Shown here: piece after piece, positions 9,451-18,771 of the stretch | How the letters are laid out: every line of letters begins with the position of its first letter | Numbering within the stretch: position 1 is the first letter of the stretch | Source: Rheinheimera sp. A13L | GTDB lineage: Bacteria > Pseudomonadota > Gammaproteobacteria > Enterobacterales > Alteromonadaceae | NCBI RefSeq assembly: GCF_000217935.1 | Contig: NZ_AFHI01000002.1 | Coordinates: 1 to 64,000 of the forward strand | Direction of reading: 5' to 3' | DNA: 64,000 nucleotides | Notes under the pieces: generated by a model | Seen by the model: the letters and a program-made list of their open reading frames with translations, nothing else | Databases searched by the model: none | Told to the model about the DNA's origin: nothing | Translations under genes and position numbers: made by a program

Positions 9451-9483
9451 CTCAAAGCAGAATAACTATTGTTCTGCTTTGAG
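9451..9483. terminator. Perfect 12-bp stem hairpin after the beta-barrel gene
   Basis: CTCAAAGCAGAA and TTCTGCTTTGAG form a perfect 12-bp stem with a 9-nt loop, 30 nt after the stop codon. It lacks a clear U-tract, so it may be a processing or stability hairpin rather than an efficient intrinsic terminator. Confidence 0.5.
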
Positions 9484-9488
9484 GTCCC

Positions 9489-9660
9489 TATACCCAAGTA
9501 ACTTCAATATGCAGAATTCAGCGGGAGATAAAAGCGCTTTAGGCAAGGCAGCTGTTGAAAGCTTTAGTGGTTCTAAAGCGACAACAGTTAACGCTGCATA
9601 AAGCGCTTTTAGCCCCGCCCAGCGGCTCTGAAACTCGCATATTGAGGTCACTTGGGTATA
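9489..9660. repeat. MITE-like repeat, short form (172 bp)
   Basis: The element is bounded by imperfect terminal inverted repeats starting TATACCCAAGT. It contains two AAAGCGCTTT palindromes. It is nearly identical to the element at 62190-62455 (that copy read in reverse), but lacks a 94-bp internal segment. The deletion point lies between short GCCC direct repeats. It ends 35 bp before the next gene and creates a false upstream extension of that gene's reading frame. Confidence 0.85.
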
Positions 9661-9695
9661 ATAGTGCAGTTCAGGGATATCAGGGTTCAATTGAC

Positions 9696-11861
9696 ATGAC
9701 GTTAAAAGCTAAACTGGTTCTGGTGGTGGGGTCTTTTGTACTGATAGTGGTTTGTCTTTACGCCTCAGCACAACTGCAATTACGTCACGAAACTTTAGTC
9801 AGAGTGCAAGCCGAGCAGCAACTGCTGATGAGTTTGTCTTTGATGGTTGAACCTTTTTTAGTGCAAAACAAAGTTGAACAGGTCAAAGGCCATCTGCTGG
9901 CCACCAGTTTCTCCAGTACTTTACCTGTCAAAGCTATTCTGGTCTATCAGGCCGATGGCAATTTATTTGCTGCCACTCAATTTCCCCGCGAGTTGTTTAA
10001 TTTCAGTCCAACCCGTGATTTAACAGGACAAAAAGCGCTGCAGGATGGTTCTAATCTGTTGTGGTCTGCTGTGATGGTCACACCTGCCAGTATGAGTTAT
10101 TTCGACACAAACAAGGTGGCCGCTGAAGGCAGTACTTTAGGTTATGTGGCGATTCAGATTTCTCCGTTGCGGCTGTCTCAGCTTTGGTGGTGGCAAAGCA
10201 GTTTGTGGGGCACTGCCTTATTTATTATTCTCGCTTTGGCCTTGTTGTGGCAGCGACGCATATTCAAAACTCAGCATCTGCGCTGGCAAGGTTTTTTACG
10301 GCAACTTCGCTCTTTAGTGCCCTCTGTAGCTGATGGAAAAAAGCTGTCAGACTTTGACGGTACTGAACTGACACTGTTATTTCGCTCGCTTTATGCACAA
10401 CAACAGCAGTTTCAGCAGCAATTGCGGCAGCAAGATCAGGCTGAACAACAAAAGGGTCAGACGCATAGCTCCGCCTGTGAGCAACTGGAAATCAGTTATC
10501 AGCAGCAACTAACCAGCTTGAATATCGAGTTAAAAAACAGTGAGGAACAGTTGCGACAATGGCAACAGCTTTGTGTGTTAGAGCAAGCTGGGCAAACTGA
10601 ACAACAAACACAGTTGCTGAGCTGGTTGTTGAAAACGGATCTGTTAGATAAAACGCCATTACAACCTCAGACCCTCTGGTTTCCTGAATGGCTGGCGCAA
10701 CAAATGGAGTTGTGGCAACAGGAGTTTGAGCTGGCGGACCTTCCTTTTATTCTGGTGGAAGATCCTGCTCTGAGCTTGTCCGAAGTGGAGTTTTGTCCGG
10801 AACATACAGCACAATTACTGAAACAAATTATCAGTTTGATCCTGCAGGATCTGCAGCAACATGAGCTGAGTTTGTTTATTAATCTGCAGGCTTTTTCCGA
10901 AAATAAACTGGTGTTGCAGTTTGATCATGCGGGTCAAAGTGGCGCTATACAGCAAGTGCTTGACGCAGCAAAAGGCGAAAACGCAGGGGTTTTACAGCAA
11001 CTCTGCGCCAGTTTGTTGTCACGTCTTGGTGCCAGACTAACTATTTCCGCTCTGGAAGATTTGGGCTGCTCAGTACGCCTGGAGTTGCCATTAACAGCGG
11101 TTTCAGTCAAAGAGCTGCCTATGTACCAAACTGCTATTTACCTGGACAGCAACAGCATAGGTGCAGCTGTGCTAAAACAAAGTGTGGGTTCAGTGGCCGA
11201 ACAAGTGATTTGCCTGCAGCAGCCGCAGCAACTGAAAGCTGAGTTACAGCATCGTCTGGTTGATGTGGTTTTGCTGCAACTGCCTGCACCTGATGGCAAT
11301 ACTGAAGTCTGGAGCGAGCTTAATAACATCACAGATTGCAGTCAGATGCTGGCCTTTTGTCATACAGCACATCAGTCCTATTGGGCTGCAGTACTGAATT
11401 GTCCTGTACTGAGCAACCCCATGTTATCTGCGAATATCCGGCAGCATCTTCGTCAGGTGCCGAAAAAAGCCAGCGTGCGATTGCTGGTGGTTGATGACAA
11501 TCAAACCAATCTGAATTTTGTTAAAGCTATGCTGAGCCAACAGCAATTTGAGGTGGATACTGCAGCAAGCGGAACAGAAGCCATCCGACTTGCGAAAAGC
11601 AGCAGATATCAGCTGATCCTGATGGATATTCAGCTTCCTGATATGTCAGGTATTCTGGCGACCCATATGATACGGCAATTACCACAGCATCAGCACACCG
11701 TCATTATGGCCTTTACTGCTCACGCTTTACCTGAAGAAGTCCAGGAGTTTCATCAGGCAGGTATGAATGATGTGGTCATTAAACCTTTAGATACACAAAA
11801 AGTAGCGGATTTAATCAGACGCTGCCAGCAGCTTAGTCCTCAAACTCTAACACCGGGGTGA
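9696..11861 (+). CDS. Membrane hybrid sensor with degenerate kinase region and C-terminal receiver
   Basis: The 721-residue protein starts at ATG 9696; upstream codons lie inside the repeat. A membrane helix (about 5-25), an extracytoplasmic sensory region and a second helix (about 170-192) are followed by a Gln-rich coiled coil (about 230-300). The middle region sits where a kinase would be, but I see no HisKA H-box and no clear N or G boxes. A complete receiver domain (about 592-715) has VVDD, LMDIQLPD and MTAH/KPL-type signature residues (FTAHA, IKPLD). The layout recalls BarA with a decayed kinase core. It may receive phosphate from another kinase or act as a scaffold. Its 3' end overlaps the converging next gene by 29 bp. 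Confidence 0.75.
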   Translation: MTLKAKLVLVVGSFVLIVVCLYASAQLQLRHETLVRVQAEQQLLMSLSLMVEPFLVQNKVEQVKGHLLATSFSSTLPVKAILVYQADGNLFAATQFPRELFNFSPTRDLTGQKALQDGSNLLWSAVMVTPASMSYFDTNKVAAEGSTLGYVAIQISPLRLSQLWWWQSSLWGTALFIILALALLWQRRIFKTQHLRWQGFLRQLRSLVPSVADGKKLSDFDGTELTLLFRSLYAQQQQFQQQLRQQDQAEQQKGQTHSSACEQLEISYQQQLTSLNIELKNSEEQLRQWQQLCVLEQAGQTEQQTQLLSWLLKTDLLDKTPLQPQTLWFPEWLAQQMELWQQEFELADLPFILVEDPALSLSEVEFCPEHTAQLLKQIISLILQDLQQHELSLFINLQAFSENKLVLQFDHAGQSGAIQQVLDAAKGENAGVLQQLCASLLSRLGARLTISALEDLGCSVRLELPLTAVSVKELPMYQTAIYLDSNSIGAAVLKQSVGSVAEQVICLQQPQQLKAELQHRLVDVVLLQLPAPDGNTEVWSELNNITDCSQMLAFCHTAHQSYWAAVLNCPVLSNPMLSANIRQHLRQVPKKASVRLLVVDDNQTNLNFVKAMLSQQQFEVDTAASGTEAIRLAKSSRYQLILMDIQLPDMSGILATHMIRQLPQHQHTVIMAFTAHALPEEVQEFHQAGMNDVVIKPLDTQKVADLIRRCQQLSPQTLTPG

Positions 11862-12750
11862 ACAGTTGTTTCATGGCCTGCAGATAAGCCGGATTGGCCT
11901 GACAGTTCAACAAAGGCAATAACTCCACACCTACAGCGGTAAATTTATAATATTGCAGTACTACTCCTGAATGCCTGGCTTTGCAGGTCAGTTGATGTTG
12001 GTGATATTGCAGCTGCAAGCTCTGATCAGGGATCAACTCGCCACTTTCAATTTCAATCTGATGCAACAGGTTTAAATCAATCAGGCTTAGAATTTGTGGG
12101 AAAGTCAGGCCAAACTGGCTCAGATTCAGCAGCGCTCTGCTGCGTCCGGTCAGGATTTGCCAGATGGATGGTTTGCGCACATACCCAAAATAAATATGCC
12201 CACTGTCTTGCAGCCTTACTCTGCAAGTTAGGCTGGCTGCTTTTTGCAAAGCCAGAGCCTCTTTAAAACTCATGCGTTGCAACAAAAATAAGGTTTTTAG
12301 TGAAAAACTGCCCGGCTGGCCAATTTCACCTGCCAGTATTTTCGCCCAAAGCTGTTGCATTGTCTGGTTCGATATATTCAGCACTAAATCGCAGTATTGC
12401 TGAAACCAGTCCGGGTCCACATCTATATCTGCTACATAATCAGGGCAATAGTCCAAAGCCAGCGCCATGATCTTTTCTAGATTGGCTTGTTGCCGTTCTT
12501 TATGCATGCGTTCACGCCGCTCGGCACGTTGATGCAGGCTTGGCCCTTTAAAATCTGTATCCAGAGCCAGTGGGGCACCGGACCGCTGCGCCAGTCGTTG
12601 ATGACGTTGATTAAAGTCGCTACTTTGAACATGATTTGCTGGTTCTGTGTCGCCAGAACTGGTTTTTGTGGCGAATTCGTGCCCCAGCTGGCTACGAGCC
12701 AATTGTAGTAAACGTTGATGTCCGCGGCCCGCAGATACTTTCTGCATCAT
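11833..12750 (-). CDS. TIGR03899-like protein of unknown function
   Basis: The 305-residue product most likely starts at the ATG pair 12750/12747, just after AGAGGTGT. The N-terminal 110 residues are polar and basic, with a RAERRERMHKERQQANLEK helix. The C-terminal part includes WFQQYCDLVLNISNQTMQ followed by LAGEIGQPGSFSLKTL. This pattern I associate with TIGR03899/DUF2806-like proteins of Shewanella and Vibrio relatives. It has no signal peptide or membrane helix and no known activity. It converges on the hybrid sensor gene with a 29-bp overlap. Confidence 0.65.
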   Translation of the reverse strand: MMQKVSAGRGHQRLLQLARSQLGHEFATKTSSGDTEPANHVQSSDFNQRHQRLAQRSGAPLALDTDFKGPSLHQRAERRERMHKERQQANLEKIMALALDYCPDYVADIDVDPDWFQQYCDLVLNISNQTMQQLWAKILAGEIGQPGSFSLKTLFLLQRMSFKEALALQKAASLTCRVRLQDSGHIYFGYVRKPSIWQILTGRSRALLNLSQFGLTFPQILSLIDLNLLHQIEIESGELIPDQSLQLQYHQHQLTCKARHSGVVLQYYKFTAVGVELLPLLNCQANPAYLQAMKQLFTPVLEFED

Positions 12751-13058
12751 TACACCTCTGATGGTGACAGATTTTATTGCTGATTTTTCACAATAGCGTA
12801 AAAATTTGGCTACGACTCTAAAAGAAGTTTGTGAAAGTGTTAAGGTTATGATTTTCAATGATTTTAATAAAATGAATTGCTTTTTTGGCCCGAGGGTATA
12901 GTGTAGATAAACTGGATTATAAGCTTACAAAGGATAGCGGTGGGGGTGGACCCTGATTGCCAAAGCGGATTCAGGGTATATGCTAGTATTTATGCAATAG
13001 TGCCTTGATATGCTTTCAAAAAGTATTCCCCTACAGCTGATGTAAAAAAGGTCGGAGC

Positions 13059-15275
13059 ATGGTGTCAAAAGCAGCAGATGATGATTTTCTGTTCCTCGCA
13101 GAAGACGAAACAGATTCGGAAGCAGAAACACAATCCAGTGGTGAATGGCACCTGCTGATTGTTGATGATGACGAAGAAATTCATACGGTCACTAAACTGG
13201 CCTTATCCGACTTATTGGTTTTAGACCGTAAGCTGGTTTTTCATCATGCTTTTTCTGGCAAAGAAGCCTTAAAGTTTCTGGTGAATAATCCTTATATAGC
13301 CGTCATCTTGCTTGATGTAGTGATGGAATCTGACGATGCAGGTCTGAAAGTAGTACAGCAAATTCGTGATGAATTAAAAATGGATGAAGTACGTATAGTT
13401 CTGCGTACTGGCCAGCCTGGTTATGCGCCTGAAGAGAGCGTGATCAAAGAATACGATATTAACGACTACAAAACGAAAACCGAACTGACCCGCAATAAAC
13501 TGGTGACTGCCATTATTTCCTCCATTCGCAGTTATCAGCAAATCCGTACTATTAACCAGAACCGCATTGGCCTGCAAAAAATCATTAATGCCGGTGCTAA
13601 TTTGCTGGAACAACATTCTTTGCATGAGTTTTCTGAAGGGGTGGTTACTCAAATCTCCTCTCTGATTGGATTGCATGCAGAAGGTGTGCTTTGCGCTCAG
13701 ATTGAAGATGATGGCAGCAGCAGTGACAATATTTATGTCTTGGGCGCCGCCGGGCATTACGCGCCTTATATTAAATGCAAACTGGAGCGGCTGAATAACA
13801 GCAGAATTATCCAGCAAATTACCACTTGTCTGGCAGAGCGGCGGCATATTTTTACCGACAAAGATACTGTGCTTTATCTGGGAAATATTGATCACGCAGC
13901 AGCTGTGTATATTGAAACCAACAGGCCAGTGGAAGATTTTGACCGCCAGCTGATAGAAGTGTTTTTAAGCAATATTTCTATTGGTTATGAAAACGTTACG
14001 TTGTTTCAGCAACTTAAACATGCGGCTTATATTGACCCTTTAACTAAAACTCCAAACCGCAATGAATTCACTTCTTTACTGCAGGAAACCAGACGGCTGG
14101 ATCCTGAGCGTAATGTGGCAGTATTAATTGATATCGACCATTTTTCTGATGTAAACGATGGTTTGGGCCAGGAAACAGGCAATGAACTGCTGATCGCTGT
14201 CACACACAGGTTAGTGGCCCAATTCGGAGAAATAGCCCAGATTGGTCGTATTGGTGCTGATGTGTTTGGTTTAATAGGCCCTGAACAAGCCCTGACCCCT
14301 GAAACCTTGTCTGGTATCTTTGAGATGCCCTTCCAGTGTTCTGAACACTCCTTGCAGGTGAATGCAACTTTTGGTTTCTGTCGTTTACGTGACAGTGCTT
14401 TGCATGGGCTGACTATTCTGAAGCATGTTTACATTGCACTGAACAGAGCGAAAAAACATCTGGCACAAAATTATGAGTATTACAGTGCTCAGATGGAAGA
14501 GCAGATGGTTGATCGGCTGGTGATGCTCAGAAGCTTACGATCTGATTTCCAGAAAGATAAACTTCAGTTGTGGTATCAGCCGCAAATTTGTTTAAAAAGT
14601 GGCAATGTGCTGGGTATGGAGGCGCTGTTGCGCTGGCCTCAGCCTGACGGCAGCTTTATTTCTCCGGCCGTTTTTATCCCGCTGGCAGAATACTCTGGTC
14701 TTATCATTGAAATAGGCGATTGGGTGCTGCAGCAAGCCTGTAAACAGCTGCAAAGTTTAAAAACACAAGGTTTTGCTCATTTGCGAATAGCGGTCAATGT
14801 GTCTATGCCTCAGTTCCGTAACCATAGATTTGTGCAGTCTGTGATCGATTGCGTCGAACGTTATCAGGTAGACCCGGCATTGCTGGAGCTGGAAATTACT
14901 GAGTCTGTGGTGATGGATGATCCGAAGATAGTGATAGGGGCATTAAACAAGCTAAAAGGCTTTGGCATTAAAGTGGCTATTGATGATTTTGGCATTGGCT
15001 TTTCATCCTTAAGCTATTTACAGCAGCTACCTCTGGACAGGATTAAAATTGACCGTGCTTTTATTCAGGATTTTGACCGCCCTAATGGCACTTTGATTGC
15101 GGAAACTATCATCAATCTGGGGCAAAAACTGGGTTTGGCAACCATAGCAGAAGGTATTGAAACTAAGGCTCAGGAAGAGGCTGTGCGTGCTATGGGTTGT
15201 GAAGAAGTGCAAGGCTTTATGTATGCCAAGCCGATGACAGCCTTGGATTTAATGAAGTTTTTATCTAAAAGCTGA
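13059..15275 (+). CDS. Response regulator with REC, DUF3369, degenerate GGDEF and EAL domains
   Basis: This 738-residue cytoplasmic protein probably degrades c-di-GMP in response to phosphorylation. The receiver (about 30-165) has the DDD acidic pocket and the phospho-acceptor in LLDVVM. A DUF3369 region follows (about 170-330). The diguanylate cyclase-like domain (about 345-490) has RIGADVF in place of RxGGDEF, so cyclase activity is unlikely, though GTP sensing is possible. The EAL domain (about 505-735) keeps MEALLRW, NVSMPQF, ELEITES, DDFGIGFSSL, KIDRAFI and AEGIE, so phosphodiesterase activity is expected. It is followed by a strong bidirectional terminator. Confidence 0.9.
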   Translation: MVSKAADDDFLFLAEDETDSEAETQSSGEWHLLIVDDDEEIHTVTKLALSDLLVLDRKLVFHHAFSGKEALKFLVNNPYIAVILLDVVMESDDAGLKVVQQIRDELKMDEVRIVLRTGQPGYAPEESVIKEYDINDYKTKTELTRNKLVTAIISSIRSYQQIRTINQNRIGLQKIINAGANLLEQHSLHEFSEGVVTQISSLIGLHAEGVLCAQIEDDGSSSDNIYVLGAAGHYAPYIKCKLERLNNSRIIQQITTCLAERRHIFTDKDTVLYLGNIDHAAAVYIETNRPVEDFDRQLIEVFLSNISIGYENVTLFQQLKHAAYIDPLTKTPNRNEFTSLLQETRRLDPERNVAVLIDIDHFSDVNDGLGQETGNELLIAVTHRLVAQFGEIAQIGRIGADVFGLIGPEQALTPETLSGIFEMPFQCSEHSLQVNATFGFCRLRDSALHGLTILKHVYIALNRAKKHLAQNYEYYSAQMEEQMVDRLVMLRSLRSDFQKDKLQLWYQPQICLKSGNVLGMEALLRWPQPDGSFISPAVFIPLAEYSGLIIEIGDWVLQQACKQLQSLKTQGFAHLRIAVNVSMPQFRNHRFVQSVIDCVERYQVDPALLELEITESVVMDDPKIVIGALNKLKGFGIKVAIDDFGIGFSSLSYLQQLPLDRIKIDRAFIQDFDRPNGTLIAETIINLGQKLGLATIAEGIETKAQEEAVRAMGCEEVQGFMYAKPMTALDLMKFLSKS

Positions 15276-15293
15276 GTGGTAATTCCTGGAATG

Positions 15294-15320
15294 AAAAAGC
15301 CGACTACGAGTCGGCTTTTT
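15294..15320. terminator. Bidirectional Rho-independent terminator
   Basis: AAAAAGCCGACT and AGTCGGCTTTTT form a 12-bp perfect stem with a 3-nt loop between two convergent genes. A tracts and T tracts on both sides allow termination in both directions. Confidence 0.92.
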
Positions 15321-15340
15321 CATGGCTGGTTAGCTGAGTC

Positions 15341-16480
15341 TCAACGATTAGCAATCAAGGCCAATTGTTCACCCAGCTGCAGAAAATCTTTGCTGTTTTG
15401 TTGGCTTTGCGCTGTGTGGCTGGTGATATCCCGCATGTAAGTTACCATGGCTTTGGTCAGATGCTGTTGTTCGTCCGTTGCTGTAGCAATTTCCTGATTC
15501 ATCGCACAAATCTGAGAAATACTGCCGGTGATTTGCTGAAGGGATTGGCCAGCCTGATTGGCTGACTGCACACTTAAATTGGCTTGTTCACTACTCAACT
15601 TCATTTTTTGCACTGCTTCACGGGCCGCATTTTGCAGTTGCTCAATAGTACGCTGAATTTGTTCGGTCGATTTTTGAGTTCGGGAAGCCAGAGTTCGTAC
15701 TTCATCTGCAACTACAGCAAAACCACGGCCTTGTTCACCCGCCCTTGCTGCTTCTATAGCGGCGTTCAGCGCCAGTAAGTTGGTTTGTTCTGCTATACCT
15801 TTAATCACCTCCAGTACAGCACCTACCTGATTACTGTCCTGTTCCAGCTGAGCTATGGTGGCTGAGGCTTGTTGTAAATGCACTGCCAGTTGTTCGATAT
15901 TCTGTACTGTGCTGGCTACAGTTTGCTGGCCTTGTTGGGCTATCTGATTGGAATGATTGGCCGCCTCTGCTGCTAACTTGGCACTTTGCACTTCGTCAAG
16001 CACACTTTGGTTCATCGACTCAACCATAGTCAAAGTCTGGCCAGCCGTATGTTCTAATTGGCTCAGGTGTTTTTGCTCATCAGCAGTAATGTGGCGTATT
16101 GAGGTCACCAGCTGTTTTAACTGTTCGTTATGGCTTTGCGACTCCTGCTGTTGCTGTTTTAAGGCAACAAGCCACAGATTAAATTGCTCACAAACCGGAG
16201 TTAAATCTGCGCTATTTAATGCGCTTAATTGCAGACTCAGATTTTTTTCTTTCATAGAACGTTGGATCAGCAGTTGTTGTTCTGCGACGAAGCTTTGATA
16301 GCTGTTTAAAGCCGTTTGACTCAAAAGCCACTGCAACACCAAAGTGACAGCTATGACTAAGGCAGACCAGAGCCAGTGTTGCTCTGCTAATACAGTGAAA
16401 ACCAACAGCATTCCAACCAGAGTGGTGATGCCGGACAACACAATTTTGGTCCGTGCAGACCCAAATTCAAACAAAGCCAT
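15341..16480 (-). CDS. Methyl-accepting chemotaxis protein without a periplasmic domain
   Basis: The 379-residue protein starts at ATG 16480 behind AGGGGTAAGG. Two membrane helices (about 12-30 and 36-52) are separated by only a few residues, so there is no periplasmic ligand domain. The cytoplasmic signalling hairpin contains the universal tip: [20 protein letters not shown] then VRTLASR, where it contacts CheA and CheW. A cytoplasmic or membrane cue is therefore likely. No chemotaxis pentapeptide is visible at the C-terminus, which ends ALIANR. No che genes are nearby. Confidence 0.92.
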   Translation of the reverse strand: MALFEFGSARTKIVLSGITTLVGMLLVFTVLAEQHWLWSALVIAVTLVLQWLLSQTALNSYQSFVAEQQLLIQRSMKEKNLSLQLSALNSADLTPVCEQFNLWLVALKQQQQESQSHNEQLKQLVTSIRHITADEQKHLSQLEHTAGQTLTMVESMNQSVLDEVQSAKLAAEAANHSNQIAQQGQQTVASTVQNIEQLAVHLQQASATIAQLEQDSNQVGAVLEVIKGIAEQTNLLALNAAIEAARAGEQGRGFAVVADEVRTLASRTQKSTEQIQRTIEQLQNAAREAVQKMKLSSEQANLSVQSANQAGQSLQQITGSISQICAMNQEIATATDEQQHLTKAMVTYMRDITSHTAQSQQNSKDFLQLGEQLALIANR

Positions 16481-16712
16481 AAACCTTACCCCTAATGACT
16501 TCAAACAAGCTGTTGAAGTGGAATTTATTATTGTAATAATGAAATATGGCCCGCAAAACCAAACCAAATCTGTTGCTGAAAATAGCAGATATTTGCGGAA
16601 GTTTTTATCAGATTTTGCGTTTTTTTGCTAAAAAAATATGGTTTTTGAACAAAGGGAGCAGCAGTGGTGCAGTTAGAGGAAAACACAGCAGGGCTTGCGG
16701 TATTTTTTATAT

Positions 16713-16738
16713 AAAAAACGGCACCTGAGTGCCGTTTT
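16713..16738 (-). terminator. Rho-independent terminator of ppa
   Basis: On the minus strand AAAACGGCAC and GTGCCGTTTT pair with a 4-nt loop and run into T residues, 13 nt beyond the ppa stop. Confidence 0.9.
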
Positions 16739-16750
16739 CAGAGCTGGATA

Positions 16751-17281
16751 TTACTTCTGCTGAGCGCGTTCAAATGAACTGACGATTTCAGCTTTAGCTT
16801 CGGCTTTGTCGCCCCAGCCAACAACTTTCACCCATTTGCCTGGCTCTAATTCTTTGTAACGCTCAAAGAAATGCTGAATTTGGTTTCTCAGCAGTTCTGG
16901 CACGTCATTCAGATCCTGGATGTTGTCGTAAATTTTAGTCAATTTGCTGATTGGTACAGCTAACACTTTAGCGTCTTCACCTGACTCATCTGCCATTTTT
17001 AATACGGCAACAGGACGGCATTTAATCACAGCGCCCGGTACCAATGGGTAGGGTGTTGGCACTAATACGTCAACCGGATCTCCATCTAAAGACAAAGTCT
17101 GATTTACAAAGCCATAGTTACAAGGATAAAACATTGGAGTAGACATAAAACGGTCAACCCAGACTGTGCCTGTGTCTTTGTCTACTTCGTATTTGATTGG
17201 ATCGGCATTGGCCGGAATTTCAATGATGACATTAATTTCATCCGGCAGATTTTTACCTGCGGCAACCTGACTTAAGCTCAT
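16751..17281 (-). CDS. ppa: Inorganic pyrophosphatase (family I)
   Basis: Ppa hydrolyses pyrophosphate released by biosynthetic reactions and is essential in most bacteria. The 176-residue length matches the E. coli enzyme. The signature DGDPVDVL (about 66-73) carries the metal-binding aspartates. FYPCNYGFV and [10 protein letters not shown] are also typical. AGGAAGCG precedes the ATG. It is monocistronic, with its own terminator downstream and a repeat-filled gap upstream. Confidence 0.97.
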   Translation of the reverse strand: MSLSQVAAGKNLPDEINVIIEIPANADPIKYEVDKDTGTVWVDRFMSTPMFYPCNYGFVNQTLSLDGDPVDVLVPTPYPLVPGAVIKCRPVAVLKMADESGEDAKVLAVPISKLTKIYDNIQDLNDVPELLRNQIQHFFERYKELEPGKWVKVVGWGDKAEAKAEIVSSFERAQQK

Positions 17282-17340
17282 AACGCTTCCTTTATGCTGA
17301 ATAGTGGTCGCCTATTATAACGGCGGCCGTAAAAATGGCT

Positions 17341-17467
17341 ATACCCGTTGTACTTGAAGCTGCAGCTTTGTTGCCTGCGCTACTCGCCCCAGTCACATAG
17401 GACAACTATGCTCCTGGGGTCTCGCTCACTTGTCGCCGCGCTGCAACTCCAATTACTTAGGTTAATA
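17341..17467. repeat. Dispersed ~115-bp imperfect palindromic repeat, copy B
   Basis: It starts ATACCCGTTGTACTTGAAGC and contains the central hairpin CCCAGTCACATAG ... CTATGCTCCTGGG. It is the reverse-oriented relative of 5464-5580. Its first 35 nt are repeated exactly at 17465-17499, showing a partial tandem duplication. Confidence 0.82.
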
Positions 17468-17499
17468 CCCGTTGTACTTGAAGCTGCAGCTTTGTTGCC
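17465..17499. repeat. Truncated second copy of the palindromic repeat end
   Basis: These 35 nt are identical to 17341-17375 (start ATACCCGTTG, end TTTGTTGCC). It is a direct partial duplication of the repeat's outer arm and overlaps the end of copy B by 3 nt. Confidence 0.8.
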
Positions 17500-17501
17500 C
17501 T

Positions 17502-17600
17502 CAACATCGGTTTGATATCTGGACGGGCGCATAAACCACGCCTCTACATGCAACCTCGGTTTCGCCGCGGGACGGGCAGGGATAAACCCTGCCTCTATGT
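17502..17600 (-). repeat. Two tandem REP-like hairpin units abutting fbp
   Basis: Each ~49-nt unit has CAAC[A/C]TCGGTTT, then GGACGGGC, ATAAACC, and GCCTCTA. On the minus strand each is a stem-loop, perfect in the fbp-proximal unit (GGCAGGG TTTA TCCCTGCC). The other unit has a GGCG/CGCC core with compensating changes. The TAG stop codon of fbp lies within the last bases of the proximal unit. This may serve as 3'-end protection or termination for fbp. Confidence 0.7.
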
Positions 17601-18569
17601 TGCCTGATGATACTGCAGGCAGCTTTCCACTTCGTGTTTTGATCCTAAAATCACTGCCACACGCTGGTGAATATCTACAGGCTGAATCTCCATAATACGC
17701 TCAAAGCCTGTAGTGCTGGCGCCACCTGCCTGTTCTACCAGAAAACTCATTGGATTGGCTTCGTACATGAGTCGAAGTTTGTCCGGTTTTGTTGGGTCTT
17801 TCACATCGCTGGGATAAGCAAAAATACCACCACGACATAAAATTCTGTGTACATCGCCGACCATAGCGGCAATCCAGCGCATATTAAAGTTTTTACCACG
17901 TGGGCCTTCTTTGCCTTTTAGCAGGTCCGCAATGTAATTCTGCATAGCGGGCTGCCAATAGCGCTGGTTCGACATATTAATAGCAAATTCTGCTGTTACA
18001 CCCGGAATAGTGACGTTTTCTGTCGTCAGCAGGAAACCACCATAGGTTTTATCCAGCGTATACATTTTGGTGCCTTTGCCTGTGGTCAGCGCCATCAGGG
18101 TGGACGGGCCATAGAGTATATAACCTGCGGCGATTTGAGCTGTACCGGGTTGCAGGAAAATAGACGGATCGGCTGGGTCTGCACCTTTGGGGGCCGGCAG
18201 AATAGAAAAGATAGTACCAATTAAGCTGTTGATATCAGTGTTGGACGAGCCATCCAACGGATCAAAGGTCACCAGGTATTTACCTGATGGGTTACCCGCA
18301 ACTGTGCTGTCTTCTTCTTCAGAAGATATGGCCATCACAGAGCCTGTTTCGAGGATCAGATCTTTGAGCAGCTCGTTGGAGATGACATCGAGTTTTTTCT
18401 GGGTTTCGCCCTGAACATTTTCGTTCAGAGTGGAGCCCAACACATCTGAGAGTTCACCCTGGCCGACTCGAAACGAAATTTCTTTGCAGGCAGCTACGAT
18501 GCTTTTAATCAGATCTATCAGGTCTGCATCTGCACCATCAAGACGCAGGGCTGGAGCCAATCGACGCAT
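17595..18569 (-). CDS. fbp: Fructose-1,6-bisphosphatase class I
   Basis: Fbp hydrolyses fructose-1,6-bisphosphate in gluconeogenesis. The 324-residue protein starts at ATG 18569 behind AAGGA; an upstream in-frame extension of 32 codons is rejected on family length. FDPLDGSSN (about 102-110) holds the metal ligands, and [11 protein letters not shown] and [10 protein letters not shown] bind substrate phosphate and AMP-site regions typical of class I. The stop codon lies at the edge of a REP-like hairpin. It is divergent from mpl. Confidence 0.96.
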   Translation of the reverse strand: MRRLAPALRLDGADADLIDLIKSIVAACKEISFRVGQGELSDVLGSTLNENVQGETQKKLDVISNELLKDLILETGSVMAISSEEEDSTVAGNPSGKYLVTFDPLDGSSNTDINSLIGTIFSILPAPKGADPADPSIFLQPGTAQIAAGYILYGPSTLMALTTGKGTKMYTLDKTYGGFLLTTENVTIPGVTAEFAINMSNQRYWQPAMQNYIADLLKGKEGPRGKNFNMRWIAAMVGDVHRILCRGGIFAYPSDVKDPTKPDKLRLMYEANPMSFLVEQAGGASTTGFERIMEIQPVDIHQRVAVILGSKHEVESCLQYHQAT

Positions 18570-18771
18570 AAAACAATCCTTTTTTTGTGTAGGTAGAGGA
18601 AGCTTTGGCCGCAGTGTTAATTTTGATTGGAGGCTGTCGGCCACAGCGGCTGCTATTTTAATCAAGTTCAGGCTAAATTGCAGGTTTATGCTGGTTTTAT
18701 TTCAGCTGTTCTGCAGAGTCCTTTGCTAGAATGGCCGCAGAACCCGTTTTACAGGCAGTAAGGATGCAGTT

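Noticed and set aside
9555-9695. Upstream in-frame extension of the hybrid sensor gene
   Set aside because: These codons come from the MITE-like repeat; the true start with the membrane helix is at 9696.
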